Assembly: GCA_018238825.1 (NCBI GenBank) | Contig: JABCSP010000141.1 | Coordinates: 1 to 6,111 of the forward strand | Direction of reading: 5' to 3' | From: Candidatus Thorarchaeota archaeon | GTDB lineage: Archaea; Asgardarchaeota; Thorarchaeia; Thorarchaeales; Thorarchaeaceae | Length of the DNA: 6,111 bases | In this document: in pieces, positions 5,310 through 6,111 of the stretch | Layout: each line of letters starts with the position of its first letter | Numbering within the stretch: position 1 is the first letter of the stretch | The notes under the pieces: generated by a model | Seen by the model: only the letters and a program-made list of their open reading frames with translations | Told to the model about the DNA's origin: nothing | Databases searched by the model: none | Translations under genes and position numbers: made by a program

Positions 5310-6111
5310 ATGGTTGATGTCAAGAAGGTTACAAAACTTTTGGGCGAAGTTGTTAGCCCTGCTCGCGTAAGTGACAAAGACTTTGATCTTATCCCTTATA
5401 GTCGGGACTTGAGTCCTGCAAAGCAGAAACTTCCTACTCATGTTGTGATTCCTGAAACACGTGAGGAAATTCAGGGTATTTTGAAGATCGCAAATGAACA
5501 AGATGTTCCTGTATATGTTCGCGGTGGGGGCACATCTCATTGGGATGCATTTCTGGCCCAAGAACCCGGTATTATGTTAGATATGAGTAAGATGAACAAG
5601 ATTGTAGAAATCAATGAAAGGGATCTTGTAGCTACTGTTCAACCAAACTGCACCTGGGCAAAGCTCGATAGAGAACTCCGAAAGCAAGGTCTAACGTATC
5701 TCTGTAGTGAAGCAGGTGGTCCTGCAATGACCGTTGGCGGGTCAGTAATGAAAGCTGGTAGTGGCCCTCATTCTACTGCTAAATTCGGTGCTCATGGTAA
5801 CAACGATGTTGTGACACTTGAGATGGTTCTGCCTAATGGTGATATAGTCCAAACTGGCTCAGCGGCATGGCCAAGTGCAGGAAAATTCGAGCGACAATGC
5901 CTCGGCCCAGATTTGGCTGGGATGTTTATTGGTGCAGAAGGTATTCTTGGAATCTGTACTGAACTTACAATGAGAATAAGACCTTCAACTGATATTCAAG
6001 AACGACTCTTGGCTACAATGCCCACTCTTGATAGTGTGATTGAATTTGGACATTTTATCAATCGCCATGTAGGTGATGAGTACTTGCAGGGAGTCTATCT
6101 CTGGGTGGATC
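5310..6111 (+). CDS. FAD-linked 2-hydroxyacid oxidase/dehydrogenase (GlcD/D-lactate dehydrogenase type), N-terminal 267 residues
   Basis: The frame stays open from ATG 5310 to the right edge, so the protein is cut; relatives are about 450-480 residues. The visible part is the PCMH-type FAD-binding domain. THVVIPETREEIQGILKIA at 43-61 is the usual lead-in. VYVRGGGTSHWDA at 68-80 is the pyrophosphate-binding loop. MTVGGSVMKAGSGPHSTAKFG at 140-160 and VTLEMVLPNGDIVQTG at 168-183 form the second FAD-contact region. GPDLAGMFIGAEGILGI at 199-215 is the conserved GlcD-type segment. Such enzymes oxidise D-2-hydroxy acids (D-lactate, glycolate, 2-hydroxyglutarate) to 2-oxo acids and pass electrons to a partner such as an iron-sulfur subunit or ETF. 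The C-terminal substrate domain is missing, so neither substrate nor any fused Fe-S domain can be judged. It is divergent from the methyltransferase, with a 150-base gap. Residues before 5310 are in frame but unlike the family. Confidence 0.93.
   Translation, partial: MVDVKKVTKLLGEVVSPARVSDKDFDLIPYSRDLSPAKQKLPTHVVIPETREEIQGILKIANEQDVPVYVRGGGTSHWDAFLAQEPGIMLDMSKMNKIVEINERDLVATVQPNCTWAKLDRELRKQGLTYLCSEAGGPAMTVGGSVMKAGSGPHSTAKFGAHGNNDVVTLEMVLPNGDIVQTGSAAWPSAGKFERQCLGPDLAGMFIGAEGILGICTELTMRIRPSTDIQERLLATMPTLDSVIEFGHFINRHVGDEYLQGVYLWVD

Noticed and set aside
5214..5561. Minus-strand open frame of 115 codons opposite the oxidase start
   Set aside because: It lies antisense to the well-supported FAD domain from 5310, has cysteine-rich, low-complexity composition without recognisable motifs, and is explained as a shadow.
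1..6111. CRISPR array, tRNA, rRNA, insertion sequence or attachment site
   Set aside because: No regularly spaced repeats, tRNA-like folds, transposase motifs or terminal inverted repeats were seen. Coding sequence fills nearly the whole window, and no gap exceeds about 155 bases.

Overview
The window most likely comes from an archaeon. Coding sequence is dense and about 42-45% G+C by eye, with short A+T-rich intergenic gaps. These gaps carry TATA-like boxes at archaeal distances from start codons, and several starts are preceded by matches to the archaeal anti-Shine-Dalgarno sequence (AGGTGG, GGTGA, GGAG). The mixture of an anaerobic glycyl radical enzyme, a HemE-like methyltransferase and a GlcD-type flavoprotein would suit an anaerobic, organic-carbon-degrading archaeon such as an Asgard lineage. 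That taxonomic guess is inference only; no ribosomal RNA or marker gene is present.

Layout, left to right. (1) Minus strand, bases 1-1512: the N-terminal 504 residues of a glycyl radical enzyme (pyruvate formate-lyase-like superfamily, GCVEP thiyl-site motif). Its C-terminal glycyl-radical domain lies beyond the left edge. (2) Minus strand, 1561-2718: a complete class I/II PLP aminotransferase, 48 bases upstream of the glycyl radical enzyme and probably in the same transcript. (3) A divergent promoter region of about 150 bases. (4) Plus strand, 2870-3343 and 3364-4032: a two-gene unit with a small cysteine-containing protein resembling the L-2-amino-thiazoline-4-carboxylic acid hydrolase family, then an RraA/HMG-aldolase-like protein. 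(5) Minus strand, 4029-5159: a uroporphyrinogen decarboxylase-like (HemE/MtaA-type) methyltransferase. It converges on the RraA gene so tightly that both stop codons sit in one CTAG. (6) A second divergent promoter region of about 150 bases. (7) Plus strand, 5310 to the right edge: the N-terminal 267 residues of a GlcD-type FAD-linked 2-hydroxyacid oxidase/dehydrogenase.

All six genes encode small-molecule catabolic or one-carbon enzymes, and the two divergent promoter regions share sequence elements: GAGAGAT beside a TATA box, and the 10-mer ACTTTAAGAA. A reasonable inference is a locally co-regulated catabolic neighbourhood. In it the aminotransferase makes or consumes a 2-oxo acid, the glycyl radical enzyme performs a radical elimination or C-C chemistry step, the RraA homologue cleaves or decarboxylates a pyruvyl-type substrate, and the flavoprotein oxidises a 2-hydroxy acid. 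The substrate cannot be read from this window. The activating radical-SAM enzyme for the glycyl radical enzyme and the corrinoid partner of the methyltransferase are not seen here. No RNA gene, CRISPR array, mobile element or origin was recognised.
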